Assembly: GCF_002198715.1 (NCBI RefSeq)
Contig: NZ_MWLK01000014.1
Span: forward strand, 1 to 50,925
Length of the DNA: 50,925 nt
Source of the DNA: Rhodomicrobium sp. R_RK_3
Lineage (GTDB): Bacteria; Pseudomonadota; Alphaproteobacteria; Rhizobiales; Rhodomicrobiaceae
Direction: 5' to 3'
In this document: positions 9,025 to 17,619 of the stretch, piece by piece
Position numbering within the stretch: position 1 is the first letter of the stretch
Layout: each line of letters opens with the position of its first letter
The notes under the pieces: generated by a model
The model's database searches: none
What the model saw: the letters and a program-made list of their open reading frames with translations, nothing else
Told to the model about the DNA's origin: nothing
Made by a program: the position numbers and the translations under genes

Positions 9025-9969
9025 ATGCCCATCTTCAAGCCCGGCCGGATCGCATCCTCCGAGATCACCCCGCGGGCGGTCTATCTGCGGCGCCGGGAGT
9101 TGTTGGCCGGAGCCGCCGCCCTGGGCCTCGTCGGCGCAATGACCCGGACCGCGCGGGCCGCCCCGCTGACCACCGTGAAAAGCCCGTTTTCCACGGACGA
9201 GACGCGGACCTCGCTGCAGGACATCACCGACTACAATAATTTCTACGAGTTCGGCACCAGCAAAACCGATCCATCGCGCTACGCCAAGTCGCTGACCACC
9301 TCCCCCTGGACGGTCAAAATCGACGGGCTCGTCGCCAAGCCGGCCGATTACACGCTGGAAGACATCCTGAAGCCCGTAACGCTGGAGGAGCGCGTCTACC
9401 GCATGCGCTGCGTCGAGGGCTGGTCGATGGTCATCCCCTGGAACGGTTTTCCGCTCGCCGAGCTGCTGAAACGCGCCGAACCGCTCGGCAGCGCGAAATA
9501 CGTCGCCTTCGAAACGCTGGTCCGCCCGGCCGAAATGCCCGGCCAGCGCGCCTTCCTGCCGGTGCTGAACTGGCCCTATGTCGAGGGCCTCCGGCTCGAC
9601 GAGGCGATGCACCCGCTGACCATCCTGGCGACCGGCCTCTACGGCGAAACGCTGCCGAACCAGAACGGCGCGCCCTTGCGGCTGGTGGTGCCGTGGAAAT
9701 ATGGCTTTAAGGGCATCAAGTCGATCGTGCGCATCAGCCTGGTCGAGAAGGAGCCGCCGACCTCCTGGAACCTGCAGGCGCCGAGCGAATACGGCTTCTA
9801 TTCCAACGTCAATCCGGAGGTCGACCATCCGCGCTGGAGCCAGGCGAGCGAACGGCGCATCGGCGATGGCGGCATCTTCGCCAAGAAGCGCCCGACCTTG
9901 AAGTTCAACGGCTATGCGGATCAGGTTGCGGGCCTCTATGCCGGCATGGACCTGAAGGCGTATTTCTGA
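9025..9969 (+). CDS. msrP: Periplasmic methionine sulfoxide reductase, catalytic subunit MsrP
   Basis: Molybdopterin enzyme that repairs oxidised methionine in periplasmic proteins. The N-terminus is a Tat signal with RRR at residues 22-24, a hydrophobic run and an ARA-type cleavage site near residue 45. The molybdenum-ligating cysteine is Cys129 in the [11 protein letters not shown] motif. The [11 protein letters not shown] segment that holds the cofactor is intact. At 314 aa it has the usual length. An AAAGG element precedes the ATG at 9025. The next gene starts 1 bp after its stop, and together they form the MsrPQ system. A 186-bp gap upstream could hold its promoter. Confidence 0.96.
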   Translation: MPIFKPGRIASSEITPRAVYLRRRELLAGAAALGLVGAMTRTARAAPLTTVKSPFSTDETRTSLQDITDYNNFYEFGTSKTDPSRYAKSLTTSPWTVKIDGLVAKPADYTLEDILKPVTLEERVYRMRCVEGWSMVIPWNGFPLAELLKRAEPLGSAKYVAFETLVRPAEMPGQRAFLPVLNWPYVEGLRLDEAMHPLTILATGLYGETLPNQNGAPLRLVVPWKYGFKGIKSIVRISLVEKEPPTSWNLQAPSEYGFYSNVNPEVDHPRWSQASERRIGDGGIFAKKRPTLKFNGYADQVAGLYAGMDLKAYF

Positions 9970-9970
9970 G

Positions 9971-10645
9971 ATGAGCGAGGCCAGCACCTCTCCCGCGCCG
10001 CAGCGCGCCTTTGCGTGGCAGAGCGTCATCCGGCCGGCAATCTATTGGGGCGGGCTGGCGCCGGGCGCCTGGGCCTTCTATCTCGGCTTCAGCGACCAGC
10101 TCGGCGCCGATCCGATCAAGTCGCTGGAACATATCCTCGGGCTGTGGGCGCTGCGCTTCCTGATCGCCGCGCTGGCGGTGACGCCGCTGCGGCGCCTCGG
10201 CGGCCCGAACCTCCTGCGCTACCGCCGCGCCCTCGGGCTGGTGGCCTTCTTCTACGCGGCATTGCATCTGCTGGTCTATGTCTGGCTCGATCAGGGCCTC
10301 GACCTCGCCGCCATCGGCAAGGACATCCTCAAGCGTCCGTACATTACCATCGGGATGCTGGCTTTCCTGATCCTGCTGCCGCTCGCGGTGACGTCGAACA
10401 ACGCCATGATCAAGCGTCTCGGCGGCGCGGCATGGCAGCAATTGCACCGCTGGGTCTATGTCGCAGCGGCGCTGGGCGCGCTGCATTTCCTGATGGTGGT
10501 GAAGTCCTGGCCGCCGCAGCCACTGATCTATGCGGGCATCGTCGCCGCGCTGCTGCTGTTCCGGCTGACAGGGATCGGGAAGAAGGCGAGGGCGCGGGCG
10601 CGCGCCTCAATGCCTACCCTCGCCCCTGACGGCGCGAAGCGCTGA
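9971..10645 (+). CDS. msrQ: Haem b membrane subunit MsrQ of the MsrPQ system
   Basis: Six-helix membrane cytochrome that passes electrons from the quinone pool to MsrP. Hydrophobic helices are visible along most of the 224 aa, including FYAALHLLVYVWL with a haem-ligand type histidine. The segment AWQQLHRWVYVAAALGALHF contains two further histidines typical of the ferric-reductase-like transmembrane family. The C-terminal tail (about residues 205-224) is Arg/Ala-rich and cytoplasmic. It directly follows msrP with a 1-bp gap, so the pair is surely co-transcribed. Confidence 0.95.
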   Translation: MSEASTSPAPQRAFAWQSVIRPAIYWGGLAPGAWAFYLGFSDQLGADPIKSLEHILGLWALRFLIAALAVTPLRRLGGPNLLRYRRALGLVAFFYAALHLLVYVWLDQGLDLAAIGKDILKRPYITIGMLAFLILLPLAVTSNNAMIKRLGGAAWQQLHRWVYVAAALGALHFLMVVKSWPPQPLIYAGIVAALLLFRLTGIGKKARARARASMPTLAPDGAKR

Positions 10646-10736
10646 GCCGGCGCCTACTCGCCTCGCCGCTTCGCAGGAGAACGTTGAGGCGCTGATGGGC
10701 CCCGGCTCGCCCTTGCGGGCGTCCGGGACGACATCC

Positions 10737-12740
10737 TCAAATATCCAGATCATGCGCGAATTCCGCGCGCTCCTGGATAAAGCGGAAGCGGCCTTCCGGC
10801 TTGTTCCCCATAAGCTGCTCGACGATGTCCGCCGTCACGCCGCCCTCGTCGGCGATGCCGACCTTCAGCAGCGTGCGCTTCTTCGGGTGCATCGTCGTCT
10901 CCTTGAGCTGCGCCGGCATCATCTCGCCGAGGCCTTTGAAGCGCGACACCTCGACCTTGCCGCGGCCGCTGAAGGTCGTGCGCATCAGCTCGTCCTTATG
11001 CGCGTCGTTGCGGGCATAGGCGGTCTTGCTGCCCTGGCTGAGCTTGTAGAGCGGCGGCACGGCCAGATAGAGATGGCCGCCCTCGATCAGCTCGCGCATC
11101 TGGGTGTAGAAGAAGGTGATCAGCAGCGAGGCGATATGCGCGCCGTCGACATCGGCGTCGGTCATGATGACGACGCGCTCATAACGCAAATCGCTCTCGC
11201 GGTAGCTCTTGCCGGTGCCGCAGCCGAGCGCCAGCACCAGATCCGAAATCAACTGGTTCTGCGCCAGCTTCAGCGATGAGGCGTTGGCGACGTTGAGGAT
11301 CTTGCCGCGCAAGGGCAGGATCGCTTGGGTCGAGCGATCGCGCGCCTGCTTGGCCGATCCACCTGCCGAATCGCCCTCGACGATGAAGATCTCGGTTCCG
11401 TCGGCGGCGTCCTTGGCGCAGTCGGCCAGCTTGCCGGGAAGCCGCAGCTTGCGCGTCGCCGTCTTGCGGTTGACCTCCTTCTCGCGCTTGCGGCGCAGGC
11501 GCTCCTCGGCGCGGTCGACCACCCAATCAAGGAGGCGCGTGGCCTGGGTCGGGCTGGCCGTCAGCCAATGGTCGAAGGCATCGCGCAGGGCGCCTTCGAC
11601 GATGCGGGTCGCGTCCTGCGAAGACAGCTTGTCCTTGGTCTGGCCCTGGAATTCGGGGTCGCGGATGAAGACGGAGAGCATCACGCCCGCCGAGGTCAGC
11701 ACGTCTTCCGCCGTGATGTTGCCGGCCTTCTTGTTGTTGGTCAGCTCGCCATAGCCCTTCAGGCCGCGCGTCAGCGCCGCCCGTAAGCCGGCCTCATGCG
11801 TGCCGCCTTCGGGCGTCGGGACGGTATTGCAATAGGAGCTGAGAAAGCCGTCATCATCGGCCAGCCACGCGACCGCCCATTCGACCGAGCCGTGGCCGCC
11901 CTCGCGGTCGATCCTGCCGGCGAAGACATTGCTGGTGACGGTCTCCGCGCCTTCGATGCGCGACGACAGAAAATCCTTCAGCCCGCCCGGAAAATGGAAG
12001 ACGGCCTTCTCCGGCGTCTCGTCGCCGCTGCGCAGCAATTCGGGCGCGCAGGACCAGCGGATCTCGACGCCGCCGAACAGATAGGCTTTCGCGCGCGCCA
12101 TGCGGAACAGCCGGTTCGGCTTGAAGGCGACGCCTTCCTGGAAAATCTGCGCGTCGGGGCGGAAACGGATCTTGGTGCCGCGCCGGTTCTTGGTGACGCC
12201 GAGATCTTCCAGCTTCCCCTGCGAATGGCCGCGCGAAAACGTCTGGCGGTAGAGCCGCTGCCCGCGCGCAACCTCGACCTCCAGCAATTCCGACAGCGCG
12301 TTCACCACCGAGATGCCGACGCCGTGCAGGCCGCCCGAGGTCGAATAGACGTTGGAATTGAATTTGCCGCCCGAATGCAGCGTCGTCATGATGACTTCGA
12401 GGGCGGATTTGTTCTTGTATTTGGGATGCGGATCGACCGGGATGCCGCGCCCATTGTCGGTCACCGTGATGAAGCCATCGGCCTCCAGCGAGACATCGAT
12501 CCAGGAGGCATGGCCGGCCACCGCCTCGTCCATCGAATTGTCGATGACTTCGGCGAACAGATGATGCAGCGCCTTCTCGTCGGTGCCGCCAATATACATG
12601 CCCGGACGCCGCCGCACCGGCTCCAGCCCTTCCAGCACCTCGATATTGGCGGCGGTATAGGCGTTTTCCGCCGCCGCCTGCCGCTGGGACGTGCCGGTGT
12701 CGGGCAGTTGCTTGGCGAGCAGGTCTCTGGGTGATGCCAT
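10737..12740 (-). CDS. parE: DNA topoisomerase IV subunit B
   Basis: ATPase subunit of topoisomerase IV, which unlinks replicated chromosomes together with ParC. The GHKL ATPase domain shows EVIDNSMDEAVAG, DNGRGIP and GGLHGVG. The transducer domain follows, and the TOPRIM domain contains IVEGDSAGGSAKQ and DADVDGAHI. The C-terminus ends soon after the TOPRIM tail (MMPAQLKETTMHPKKR). At 667 aa this fits ParE rather than the longer GyrB. A GAGGACC element lies 5 bp before the ATG. No parC is present in the window, as expected because the two genes are unlinked in this group. Confidence 0.96.
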   Translation of the reverse strand: MASPRDLLAKQLPDTGTSQRQAAAENAYTAANIEVLEGLEPVRRRPGMYIGGTDEKALHHLFAEVIDNSMDEAVAGHASWIDVSLEADGFITVTDNGRGIPVDPHPKYKNKSALEVIMTTLHSGGKFNSNVYSTSGGLHGVGISVVNALSELLEVEVARGQRLYRQTFSRGHSQGKLEDLGVTKNRRGTKIRFRPDAQIFQEGVAFKPNRLFRMARAKAYLFGGVEIRWSCAPELLRSGDETPEKAVFHFPGGLKDFLSSRIEGAETVTSNVFAGRIDREGGHGSVEWAVAWLADDDGFLSSYCNTVPTPEGGTHEAGLRAALTRGLKGYGELTNNKKAGNITAEDVLTSAGVMLSVFIRDPEFQGQTKDKLSSQDATRIVEGALRDAFDHWLTASPTQATRLLDWVVDRAEERLRRKREKEVNRKTATRKLRLPGKLADCAKDAADGTEIFIVEGDSAGGSAKQARDRSTQAILPLRGKILNVANASSLKLAQNQLISDLVLALGCGTGKSYRESDLRYERVVIMTDADVDGAHIASLLITFFYTQMRELIEGGHLYLAVPPLYKLSQGSKTAYARNDAHKDELMRTTFSGRGKVEVSRFKGLGEMMPAQLKETTMHPKKRTLLKVGIADEGGVTADIVEQLMGNKPEGRFRFIQERAEFAHDLDI

Positions 12741-12861
12741 GTGGGGTCCTCGTCAGCCTCGGCGGATCGTGAACGCAAGAATTACACTGAGTCGCAAGCC
12801 GCTAAGGTGCTCACCTCGGGGCCGCTTGGCAAGGTGTGTCGCGTCGCATAGGGACGCGGAG

Positions 12862-12893
12862 CCGCCGCGCTGTGCCATTCCGGCACGCGGCGG
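12862..12893 (-). terminator. Strong hairpin after the TIGR03808-like gene
   Basis: An 8-bp outer stem (CCGCCGCG / CGCGGCGG) encloses a 4-bp inner stem (TGCC / GGCA) with a 5-base loop. It starts 3 bp beyond the stop codon of the minus-strand gene. There is no T-run after it, so it may act with Rho or only protect the 3' end. Confidence 0.4.
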
Positions 12894-12896
12894 AGC

Positions 12897-13895
12897 TTAG
12901 CGCACAACGTTTCCGGCCACCGTCAGATTGAGGTAAGCCTCGGCGCTTTCTCGCGCCAGGTCGGGGCCGACGAGCTTTGATCCGCTGAAGGCGCGGATGG
13001 CGGCGTCCGCCGGTTTCGAGATCAGGTTGATCGAGGCGAGGATGGTCTCGCCGCCCGCCACGACGCCGATGGCGATGGTGCAATCGCCGATGGTGTTGCC
13101 GGTCGCGGAGATCACGCCGCTGTCATAGCCGCCGCCGAGCCGCAGGCCGAACGCGCTCGATCCGGCGACGACATTGCCGCTGACGGCGCCGCTGCCCTTG
13201 AGGCTGATGCCGGTCGCGCATTTCACGATGTGATTGCCGGTGACGATGGCGCCGCCCTGCTCGCTCTCGGAGGTGGCGAGGTCGATGCCGGACGCGTCGC
13301 CGCCGCGAACGGTGCATTGGCTGACGCTGATGCTGCGGGCCTTGCTGACGAGGATCGCCGGGCCGTTCGCCTCGCGCATGTTCACCGCGCGGATGGCGCC
13401 GCCGATGCCGTCGGCCGCGATGCCGCCACCGCCGCAGCGCTCGAGCAGGCAATGGCTGATATCGGCGTCGCCGCCCTTGATGACGATAAGCGCGATGTCG
13501 CGGCGCGGCGCGAGCGGGTCGGCGGCGCCGTCGAACATCAGGCCGGACAGGGTGAGCGCCTGATTGCCCGATGCGTCGAGGATGGGCTGGCCGCCCTTGC
13601 CGACGAACTGCGTCCGCCCAGGCACGCCGGCGATGGCGCAGCGGGCGGGCAGTTTCAGCGCGCCGGTCAGATATTTGCCGCCGGGCATGTGCACGAACTC
13701 GCCCGCCGCCGAAATCTGGTCGATGGCTTTTTGCAGCGCGGCGGTCTGGTCGGCGGTGCTGTCGGGCCTGACGCCGAATTCGGTGACGCTGCGGGCGGAC
13801 GCGACGGGCGCGGCCTGGGCCTCGCCGGCATGGATCAGCGCGCCGCTGGCGATGGCGCTTCCACCCATCAGAAAATGACGCCTGTCCCAACTCAT
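12897..13895 (-). CDS. TIGR03808-like Tat-exported beta-helix repeat protein
   Basis: A 332-aa exported protein. It begins with a Tat signal (WDRRHFLMGG, then a hydrophobic stretch ending AQAAP). From about residue 40 it has the features of a right-handed parallel beta-helix: a TEFGVRPDSTADQTAALQ start typical of pectate-lyase-like folds, then many short Gly/Asn-rich turns (GNHIVKCATGISLKGSG, GNVVAGSSAFGLRLGG). This matches my memory of the alphaproteobacterial family of Tat-translocated repeat proteins with unknown function. It seems shorter than other members I recall, so it may have lost coils. It is transcribed alone, with parE downstream on the same strand. Confidence 0.8.
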   Translation of the reverse strand: MSWDRRHFLMGGSAIASGALIHAGEAQAAPVASARSVTEFGVRPDSTADQTAALQKAIDQISAAGEFVHMPGGKYLTGALKLPARCAIAGVPGRTQFVGKGGQPILDASGNQALTLSGLMFDGAADPLAPRRDIALIVIKGGDADISHCLLERCGGGGIAADGIGGAIRAVNMREANGPAILVSKARSISVSQCTVRGGDASGIDLATSESEQGGAIVTGNHIVKCATGISLKGSGAVSGNVVAGSSAFGLRLGGGYDSGVISATGNTIGDCTIAIGVVAGGETILASINLISKPADAAIRAFSGSKLVGPDLARESAEAYLNLTVAGNVVR

Positions 13896-14074
13896 TGCTC
13901 AAGCCCCTGATTCCAGTGCGTTCGGCTGTTTAGCCGATTTACCGGCGGCGGGCTATGTGGGTTTGCGAGGCGATTGCGCTGAAGCCAGCGACATAAGCGA
14001 GACAGCGGAACCGGACCTTCAATCCGCTTCCGTTGTCTTGCATTCGTAGGGAGAGGTGTCAGCAGCGGCGTGCC

Positions 14075-14851
14075 TCAGCCTGCGGCGAGCGCGGCGGAGG
14101 ATTGCACCAGCCGGGAGGGCATGTCGTCGGCGGTGATCTCGCCGGCGCGGAGCGTGACCACGCGGTCGCAGATCGCCGCCAGCATGATCGGCATGTGCCG
14201 CATGGCCATCAGGATCGAGACGCCGTCATCGCGGACACCGCCCATCACCGCCGCGAGCATGGCGCATTCGGGCGGCGTCAGGCCGCAGGTCGGATCGTCC
14301 AGCAGCAGCAATTGCGGCTCGCCGGCCAGCGCGGCGGCGATGGCGAGCAAGCGGCGCTGCAGCGGGCAGAGCGCGGCGACCGGCCGGTCCGCCAGCGCTT
14401 CGAGGCCGACACGCGCAAGCACGTCGAGGCCGGCCTCGCGGTCGGGCTTGCCGCCACGGCGGGGGAAGAGCGCGATCTGGCGTTCCGGCGCACCCAGCAG
14501 CACGGTCTGCAGCGCGGTCAAATCCTCAAAACCCTGGCCGGCTTCGTGGCAGCGCGCGATGCCGCGGCTGGCGCGCAGCTCGGGAGCCAAGTCGGCTAAA
14601 TCCCGGCCCGCGAACATAATCCGCCCGGAGCCGGGCTTAATTCGCCCCTCAACGAGATCGAGCGCCGTGGTCTTGCCCGACCGGCTGGGCCCGACCAGGC
14701 CGACGATTTCATGATAGCCGATCTTCAATGAGACATTGCGCAGAGCGCGGCCGTTATGAAAACTTTTCGAGACCGCTTCGATCTGCAGCAAAGGAAACCT
14801 CTCGGTCGAGACCTCTGCTTTCTCGGCCGCCCAAACATATGACATCAACAT
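14075..14851 (-). CDS. Orphan ABC-type ATPase with degenerate motifs (LivG/LptB-like)
   Basis: A 258-aa ATP-binding-cassette protein whose overall order resembles the branched-chain amino-acid LivG group. Walker A is complete (GPSRSGKTT). The signature motif is altered, ALCPLQRR in place of LSxGQ. Walker B reads LLLLDDP, so the catalytic glutamate is replaced by aspartate. The switch histidine may be the one in MAMRHMP. The Q-loop region is also unusual (CHEAGQGFEDL). No permease or binding protein is nearby. It may be a weak ATPase serving a permease elsewhere, or be on the way to loss. The first 15 residues are poorly supported and a later start is possible. Confidence 0.75.
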   Translation of the reverse strand: MLMSYVWAAEKAEVSTERFPLLQIEAVSKSFHNGRALRNVSLKIGYHEIVGLVGPSRSGKTTALDLVEGRIKPGSGRIMFAGRDLADLAPELRASRGIARCHEAGQGFEDLTALQTVLLGAPERQIALFPRRGGKPDREAGLDVLARVGLEALADRPVAALCPLQRRLLAIAAALAGEPQLLLLDDPTCGLTPPECAMLAAVMGGVRDDGVSILMAMRHMPIMLAAICDRVVTLRAGEITADDMPSRLVQSSAALAAG

Positions 14852-15226
14852 TCCCCAGATACAGAGTTTCGTTCATATGGCTGCGAGTAATAATTCTTAA
14901 CGTCGCTGCATACAATGCGTATTAAACTATAGTGATGGGGAAAATTACCTCTTAAGAACATCAACTTAGCCGAGATAAACCCTTTTCGTATTTAGCAAAA
15001 ATCTAGCGCCTATTGTAGAACTGCTTATGCAACGGTCGCCCGCCAGGCATGTTCCGCGCATCCGGTATTTAAGATGCTCTGCGCGTCGCGTCGGCGGCGA
15101 TGCGCCAAATCGATGGCCGCATCTAAGTAATGGACCCTAATCCGAAACCGAAGCAATAGGTAGTCAAACTCAGTCTGTAATCGATACTATAGGTAATCTC
15201 ACTTAGGAGAGTGCCCAGATACGCAC
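14852..15226. other. AT-rich gene-free gap
   Basis: About 375 bp without a convincing gene. Base composition drops well below that of the neighbours, with runs such as TAATAATTCTTAA and TAGCAAAAATCTAG, and stop codons in all frames. It lies 5' of the orphan ATPase (minus strand) and 3' of the DUF4394 gene's terminator, so it can hold the ATPase promoter. I see no clear promoter, tRNA or known RNA motif. Confidence 0.6.
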
Positions 15227-15268
15227 AAAAAACCGCCGGCGGCTCGAAGATTCCAGCGCACCGGCGGC
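15227..15268 (-). terminator. Intrinsic terminator of the DUF4394 gene
   Basis: On the minus strand a CCGCCGG / CCGGCGG stem with a loop of about 20 bases is followed directly by TTTTTT. It lies 15 bp after the stop codon of the DUF4394 gene, where a Rho-independent terminator is expected. Confidence 0.75.
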
Positions 15269-15282
15269 ATTATGTTACCGAG

Positions 15283-16068
15283 TTACATCGCGGGCAGCAC
15301 GGTGATGTCGCGCAAATTGCCCTTGGCGCCGTCGATCTTCCCCGCGGCGCTCGCCATGCCGGTCGTCAGATCGACCGAATAAAGCGAATTGTCGGCCACC
15401 AGCCAAGCCGTATTCTTACCATCTGCCGTCGTCGCAATGTCGAAGGCATAAGACTTGGCCCCGGCGATGCCGAGCTTGCCGATCGCCTTCAGCGTGCCGT
15501 CATTGGGGACGACCTGCTGGATCAGCGCGACGATGGTCGCGTCGATGTCGTACATCGCGGTTTTCTCGGGCTTGCCGAAGGCATTGCTATAGGCGGCTGC
15601 GACGATATTGGGCTTCTCGCCGGCGTGCATATCCTCCTTAAGGAAGATCAGCGAGCCGTCGGTCGTGACCTTGCCGGTCTCGACATCGGCGCGAAGATTG
15701 GTGCCGTCCGTGCCCATGAAGCGCAGCTTGTCGGCCGCCGGGTTGAAATCGACGATGGCGCCCACGCCGGCGGGAATGGTCTTTTCCAGCTTCACGCCCT
15801 TGGTTGCCGCCCCCGTCGCCGCATCGATGGTGACCACCGTGCCGTCGGCGGCGACGCCGTAAAGCTGCTTGTCCTTCGGCCGCACGTCGATGCCGTATAG
15901 TTTATCCACGCCCGAGACTTCGACGGTTTTCGTCACCGTTGCCTTGGCGGTGTCGATCAGCACGAGTGTCCTGTCGCCGACGAGGCCGACTGCGGTCTCG
16001 GCCGAAGTGGTTGCCGCGAATGCGAGGGAGGACAGGCCGCAGGCGAGGGCAAATTTCAAGACTTTCAT
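15283..16068 (-). CDS. Secreted DUF4394-domain protein
   Basis: A 261-aa exported protein. The N-terminal signal peptide is MKVLKFALACGLSSLAFA followed by TTSAE. The rest is a repeated strand pattern (VGLVGDRTLVLIDTAK, LYGIDVRPKDKQLYGV, VDFNPAADKLRFMGTDG) typical of the beta-propeller-like DUF4394 family, whose function is not known. I chose the second of two tandem ATG codons because GGAG lies 7 bp before it; the frame is open 14 codons further. It is divergent from an ECF sigma/anti-sigma pair with about 180 bp between the starts, and is probably a target of that sigma factor. Similar pairings of this family with ECF operons are the reason for this suggestion; it is inference. Confidence 0.82.
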   Translation of the reverse strand: MKVLKFALACGLSSLAFAATTSAETAVGLVGDRTLVLIDTAKATVTKTVEVSGVDKLYGIDVRPKDKQLYGVAADGTVVTIDAATGAATKGVKLEKTIPAGVGAIVDFNPAADKLRFMGTDGTNLRADVETGKVTTDGSLIFLKEDMHAGEKPNIVAAAYSNAFGKPEKTAMYDIDATIVALIQQVVPNDGTLKAIGKLGIAGAKSYAFDIATTADGKNTAWLVADNSLYSVDLTTGMASAAGKIDGAKGNLRDITVLPAM

Positions 16069-16110
16069 CATCAAACTCCATTTCGGGTGAGCGAATCGTG
16101 GCTTGGCCAC

Positions 16111-16144
16111 GCATCCGTTACCCGGCCTCAGGTGTTTCGGATGC
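16111..16144. promoter_or_regulatory. Inverted repeat between the DUF4394 gene and the ECF sigma operon
   Basis: GCATCCG at 16111-16117 is mirrored by CGGATGC at 16138-16144, with 20 bp between. The dyad lies in the shared upstream region of two divergent genes and reads the same on both strands. It could give each gene a CATCC-type ECF -35 element or be an operator. A second CCATCCG lies at 16184-16190. No convincing -10 partner was found. Confidence 0.35.
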
Positions 16145-16246
16145 AGACCTCAGATTTTTTTGGTCCCGATGCTGTATTCAGCCCCATCCGTCGTGTATGA
16201 GCCTTCTGAAGAAGACGGCCGACAGTGCCGCCAGGGGATGCTAGCC

Positions 16247-16780
16247 ATGCTCGACCATGCCGGATTGCTCAAAGCCTGCGCGGGCGGCGATCGCACGGCG
16301 CTGAAAAATCTTTACGACGCGGAAGCCGGCCGCATGATCGCCGTTGCCCAGCGCATCGTCCGGCGGCGCGAACTCGCCGAGGAGGTGGTGCAGGATGCCT
16401 TCGTGCAGATCTGGCGCAAGGCGGACAGTTTTTCCGCCGAGAAGGGCTCGGCGCGCGGCTGGATGTACACCATCGTCCGCAACCGGGCGCTCAATCTCAT
16501 CCGCGATGGCGCGCGCGAGGACCTGATCGACGCCGAAACGCTCGACCGCGCCCGGGACGAGAGCGCCGATATCGGCGACGCCTTCGAAAGGCTGTCGGCG
16601 AATAGCGCCCTGCGGCGCTGTCTCGAGGCGCTGGACGTAGAAAAACGTCAAAGCCTCCTTTTATCTTATGTGTCAGGCTACTCGCATGGCGAGATCGCGG
16701 CGCTGCTGCGCGTGCCGGTCGGGACGGCGAAATCCTGGGTCCGGCGCGGGCTGCTGGCATTGAGGGACTGCATGGCATGA
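16247..16780 (+). CDS. ECF RNA polymerase sigma factor (SigK/RpoE type)
   Basis: A sigma factor of the extracytoplasmic-function class. Region 2 spans the N-terminal half, with LAEEVVQDAFVQIW and GWMYTIVRNRALNLIRD. Region 4 is the C-terminal half, with RQSLLLSYVSGYSHGEIAAL and VPVGTAKSWVRRGLLALRD. I take the ATG at 16247 (177 aa) as start, because AGGGG sits 9 bp upstream. The ATG at 16238 directly abuts that element and is less likely, and the frame is open further still. The stop overlaps the start of the anti-sigma gene by 4 bp (ATGA), so production of the two is coupled. Confidence 0.9.
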   Translation: MLDHAGLLKACAGGDRTALKNLYDAEAGRMIAVAQRIVRRRELAEEVVQDAFVQIWRKADSFSAEKGSARGWMYTIVRNRALNLIRDGAREDLIDAETLDRARDESADIGDAFERLSANSALRRCLEALDVEKRQSLLLSYVSGYSHGEIAALLRVPVGTAKSWVRRGLLALRDCMA

Positions 16781-17484
16781 CCACGGAGCGCGACGAATTG
16801 GACGCCCAGGCCGGCGAATATGTGCTCGGCCTGATGAGCGACGATGAGCGCCGGCAGTTCGAGTCCATGCTCGAAACCGATGGCGAGGCCCGCCGCGCCG
16901 TGCGCGAGACGCAGCAGCGCTTTGCCGATTTGGATGCCGCCGTGCCCGCCGCCGCCGTCCCGCCGCAGCTTTGGGCGCGCATCGAGGACGAGATCGGCAA
17001 AGCGGGCAATGTGGTGCCGTTCCCGCGCGGGCTGACGCGGATCAGGCCGCGATCGGGCTTGAAATTCTGGCACGGCTTCGCGGCCGCCGCCGCTTTGGCG
17101 CTGGTCACGGCCGGCGCGTTCTTAGCCACGGTGTCGCCGGCTCAGCCGCAGCTCATCGTGGTGCTGATGGACGCGCAGGCGCAGCCGGGCGCCATCGTCG
17201 AGGCCTTCGCCGGCCAGCGCGTCCGCGTGGTGCCGCTGTCGCGCTTCGAGGTGCCGGCGGGCAAGAGCATCCAGGTCTGGACCTTGCCGAATCCGGCGAC
17301 GGGGCCTGTCTCGCTCGGCCTGCTGGACGGCGCCTCGGCGACCAATCTCACCGGCCCGGTGCTCCCCGAGCCGCGCCTGGAACAGCTTTACGAGCTGACA
17401 CTGGAGCAGGCCGGCGGCTCACCAACGGGAAAGCCGACCGGCCCGGTGCTGGCGAAGGGTTTTGCGCGCGCGCCGCAGATCTAA
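16777..17484 (+). CDS. RskA-type membrane anti-sigma factor
   Basis: A 235-aa regulator that should hold the upstream ECF sigma factor at the membrane. The N-terminal zinc-free anti-sigma domain has the typical GEYVLGLMSDDERRQFE segment (residues 13-29). One membrane helix follows at about residues 99-119 (FAAAAALALVTAGAFLATV). The outer domain is RskA-like, with VVLMDAQAQPGAIVEAF and WTLPNPATGPVSLGLLD, ending in a Pro-rich tail. There are no HxxxCxxC residues. It overlaps the sigma gene by 4 bp. Release probably involves proteolysis, as in the family. Confidence 0.9.
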   Translation: MTTERDELDAQAGEYVLGLMSDDERRQFESMLETDGEARRAVRETQQRFADLDAAVPAAAVPPQLWARIEDEIGKAGNVVPFPRGLTRIRPRSGLKFWHGFAAAAALALVTAGAFLATVSPAQPQLIVVLMDAQAQPGAIVEAFAGQRVRVVPLSRFEVPAGKSIQVWTLPNPATGPVSLGLLDGASATNLTGPVLPEPRLEQLYELTLEQAGGSPTGKPTGPVLAKGFARAPQI

Positions 17485-17539
17485 AGCGAAATCACGTAAG
17501 ATAGAAGCGGCCAGGACGGCGCTTCTTGGCCTCCGCAAG

Positions 17540-17615
17540 TCGCCGCAGCCCAGTCCTCCCCCGTTGGAGAGGGAACCCGGCTGCGGATTGGCTTCCGGCG
17601 TCATTGTCCATCTAA
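17540..17615. repeat. Dispersed palindromic intergenic repeat, copy 2
   Basis: Second copy of the element at 8247-8326: CGCCGCAGCC, a CCTCCCCC / GGAGAGGG snap-back, CTGCGGATTGGCTTC and GTCATTGTCCATCTAA in the same order. It fills the gap between the anti-sigma gene and the convergent oxidoreductase gene. Confidence 0.65.
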
Positions 17616-17619
17616 ACTG

